Shown here piece by piece: positions 36,128 through 37,493 of a DNA stretch of 37,493 bases. The DNA lies in the NCBI GenBank assembly GCA_017470935.1, contig JAFUXG010000019.1, positions 1 to 37,493 of the forward strand. The letters run 5' to 3'. The translations under genes and the position numbers were made by a program. The notes beneath the pieces were generated by a model. The model was given only the letters and a program-made list of their open reading frames with translations. It did not search any database and had not been told where the DNA came from. Source of the stretch: Lachnospiraceae bacterium. GTDB lineage: Bacteria; Bacillota; Clostridia; Lachnospirales; Lachnospiraceae. How positions within the stretch are numbered: the first letter of the stretch is position 1; every line of letters starts with the position of its first letter.

Positions 36128-36157
36128 TAAATATTTAACTTTGTTTAACATTATCTT

Positions 36158-36352
36158 TCATCTCATGGTCTTTTTTGTAATATTGCCATCTCCATTTTTA
36201 CCTTTTTCAGATTTATCATTATCAATATTAGCGGATTTATTATATTGTAAATCAGAAATAACCCTTGCTTTAAGAGGTTCATTCATTTTCATCCTCCAAT
36301 TCTGTTTTTCCTCAAAATACATTTTTATTTGATTAATCAATCTTCCCGCCAT
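36158..36352 (-). CDS. Small basic protein upstream of the RNase H-like gene
   Basis: The 64-residue product starts MAGRLINQIKMYFEEKQNWR after a strong GGAGG, 9 nt before the ATG. It is hydrophilic, with a Lys/Asp/Asn-rich tail. A second in-frame ATG at codon 23 (36286) is also preceded by GGAGG, 7 nt upstream, and would give a 42-residue form. I do not recognise a domain. It is the first gene of a likely two-gene operon with the RNase H-like protein. Its strong start sites are the main reason to call it real. Confidence 0.65.
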   Translation of the reverse strand: MAGRLINQIKMYFEEKQNWRMKMNEPLKARVISDLQYNKSANIDNDKSEKGKNGDGNITKKTMR

Positions 36353-36708
36353 CTATTTCTTCCTCCGCTTGCGCCTTTCAAATATCAATATTATAAAATA
36401 TTTTCATTTAACATTATTTTCTCTGTAACATCAATTAATGTCATGAAATGGTATATTTATCTATAACATATGATAAATATATCACAGTTTTTTTTGTGGG
36501 TCATTTAACTGGTAGTTGCGAGTTTGGTGACATTATTTTCAGGCATCACAAAAGCCCCGGTGAATTCTCACCGGAGCTTTAATTAGCCGGGGTACAAGGG
36601 CGCAGGATATCCGCTATGCGCCGACCGTAGCGGAGCGAAGAACGAAGCTTGAAATGACGGAGTCAGAGTCCTTGTTAAAGATTGCTTGTCAATAACAATA
36701 ATTAATCT
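36353..36708. other. Intergenic region between the TA toxin and the small ORF
   Basis: It contains repeat B (36544-36589), a GC-rich hairpin with GGCGCA/TGCGCC arms around GGATATCC (36599-36622), the GCGGAGCG octamer also seen at 23348-23354, and an AT-rich stretch with TATAAT on the minus strand (near 36395) that may serve the small ORF. There is no other credible gene. Confidence 0.6.
36544..36589 (-). terminator. Direct repeat B / terminator after the YoeB-like gene
   Basis: On the minus strand AGCTCCGGTGA pairs with TCACCGGGGCT (one U-G) and TTTTG follows. It matches 34628-34673 over 46 bp with five differences. The two copies flank the small ORF and the RNase H-like gene. Confidence 0.85.
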
Positions 36709-36978
36709 TCAGTTATCGTCATAATGCCCTTTACAGTGGGAAATGTATATACGTCCATCATCCAAGTGGTATACAAGACGGTCTTTCTCATTTATACGTC
36801 TGCTGAATTCTCCTTGGAGATTCCCTTTTAGCGGTTCTGGATCTCCAATTCCATGCATTGCACCGTTTCTTTCTATGTCCTTTATTAACTGATTTATACG
36901 CTTAAGAGTTTTTTTATCTTGTGTCTGCCAGTACAGATAATCATCCCACGCATCATCAGACCAAACCTTTTCACTCAT
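36709..36978 (-). CDS. yoeB: YoeB-family toxin (Txe/YoeB)
   Basis: YoeB toxins are ribosome-dependent mRNA interferases. The 89-residue protein keeps the family body: WSDDAWDDYLYWQTQDKKTLKRIN, then FSRRINEKDRLVYHL and a C-terminal HCKGHYDDN with the conserved H-Y. The glutamate, arginine and C-terminal histidine positions are visible. The ATG overlaps the antitoxin end by 8 nt, the normal TA arrangement. Confidence 0.94.
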   Translation of the reverse strand: MSEKVWSDDAWDDYLYWQTQDKKTLKRINQLIKDIERNGAMHGIGDPEPLKGNLQGEFSRRINEKDRLVYHLDDGRIYISHCKGHYDDN

Positions 36979-37237
36979 CCATATCCTCGATCAACTCATG
37001 CACAGTCCCTTTACCCGCACGAAGTTCATTGACTGATTTTAATACATACTCTTGGTTTTTTGCGCTAAAGAACGGATCTTCCTGCTTAATTTCAAATGGG
37101 ATTCTCTTCTCACGCAAAACGGTCTTAACATAAATATTGATTGCAGCAGACGATGTAAGACCAACAGAGGAACAAAAATTATCAAAATCCAATTTATCAT
37201 GCTCATCAACACGAGCTGTAAGTGTAGATAATGCCAT
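36971..37237 (-). CDS. RelB/DinJ-family antitoxin
   Basis: The 88-residue protein has a ribbon-helix-helix N-terminus (TLTARVDEHDKLDFDNFCSSVGLTSSAAINIYVKTVL) that binds operator DNA. The C-terminal part would wrap the toxin. It neutralises the YoeB-like product and should autoregulate the operon. AAAGGAG precedes the ATG. RelB/DinJ-type antitoxins are usually paired with RelE/YafQ toxins, so the YoeB partnering is a mild mix-and-match. Confidence 0.9.
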   Translation of the reverse strand: MALSTLTARVDEHDKLDFDNFCSSVGLTSSAAINIYVKTVLREKRIPFEIKQEDPFFSAKNQEYVLKSVNELRAGKGTVHELIEDMDE

Positions 37238-37257
37238 AATATCACTCCTTTCATTTT

Positions 37258-37290
37258 TGCTATTATAGCACTATTGTAACACGAACGCAA
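37258..37290 (-). promoter_or_regulatory. Toxin-antitoxin promoter with palindromic operator
   Basis: On the minus strand TATAAT (37262-37267) is preceded after 17 nt by TTGCGT (37285-37290). The palindrome TGCTAT-T-ATAGCA (37258-37270) covers the -10 box, where an RHH antitoxin would repress. Confidence 0.75.
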
Positions 37291-37349
37291 TCTTTTGTAT
37301 ACATTTTGCAGAATATTTTACTGTTATCATTGCAACACCTTCCTTTTTA

Positions 37350-37493
37350 TTGTGGTAGTGTCAAACTGACACCCCATTTTTTGTTTCTAAAGCCTTTATT
37401 TCTGAGGGTTTGCAAAAAAATGAGCATTGACCCCCTATTTAGTGTATAATGTCAATCGACCAAAACCAACTATATACATAGGAGACAATGCTC
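37350..37493 (+). other. Possible insertion-element end and gene start
   Basis: GTGTCA-AAC-TGACAC forms a perfect palindrome and repeated TGACACCCCAT/TGACCCCCTAT motifs follow. ATTGAC and GTCAAT form a wider inverted pair. At the very end GGAGACAATG could begin a plus-strand gene cut by the window edge. The pattern resembles the multiple terminal repeats of IS21-type elements, but no transposase sequence is in view. Confidence 0.35.

Noticed and set aside
34628-36589. CRISPR array from the repeated terminator sequences
   Set aside because: There are only two copies, 1.9 kb apart, with genes between them; there are no regular spacers and no cas genes.

Overview
The window is a low-GC Firmicutes chromosome segment, most likely Lachnospiraceae (Clostridia; Butyrivibrio/Roseburia/Lachnospira-like, genus not resolved). 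The basis is a clostridial-type tex, long-form hpf, NlpC/P60 and BspA-like surface proteins, a NatA-type ABC module fused to a CPBP protease, Firmicutes-style AGGAGG ribosome binding sites and consensus SigA promoters. Almost every gene lies on the minus strand, so transcription runs right to left. The only plus-strand signal is a possible gene start at the extreme right edge.

Region by region, left to right: (1) 1-430: the 5' end of a 16S rRNA gene, its leader with paired hairpins, a tRNA-Ser(UGA) and a consensus promoter. (2) 438-5960: a housekeeping block with ispD, tsaD, a small membrane-anchored protein, rnz, rimI, tsaB and tsaE. TsaB/TsaD/TsaE make the t6A37 tRNA modification, and RNase Z matures tRNA 3' ends. 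(3) 6038-9450: a YcxB-like membrane protein, tex and a dCMP deaminase. (4) 9738-11989: a CDF metal transporter, then a peroxide-stress pair (OhrR-like MarR regulator and glutathione-peroxidase-like enzyme). (5) 12179-17403: lysC and hom, the aspartate/threonine pathway, separated by a large secreted transglutaminase/LRR surface protein. (6) 17484-22632: an orphan CheW, prfB with its programmed +1 frameshift, secA and hpf. (7) 22633-23443: an AT-rich gap holding a cluster of DnaA-box-like motifs and a structured repeat cassette. (8) 23444-25025: a secreted NlpC/P60 endopeptidase and a YjfB-like small motility protein. (9) 25260-30024: a likely operon with a CPBP protease, an ABC ATPase, an ABC permease fused to a second CPBP protease, and an alpha/beta hydrolase. 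(10) 30108-34505: RidA, a CvfB-like S1 protein, an acyl-ACP thioesterase and a large VanX-type peptidase.

(11) 34506-37493 is the accessory end and the most novel part. A 445-residue protein combines an unrecognised helical N-terminus, a small His/Cys metal-site motif, an RNase H fold with all four acidic catalytic positions visible, and a C-terminal coiled coil. A 64-residue basic protein is encoded just upstream. The two genes are bracketed by 46-bp direct repeats that each form a minus-strand terminator. A YoeB/RelB-type toxin-antitoxin operon follows, with its own promoter and palindromic operator. The edge of the window has short repeated TGAC motifs that may be the end of an insertion element. 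The RNase H-like module is the best candidate here for an undescribed system.
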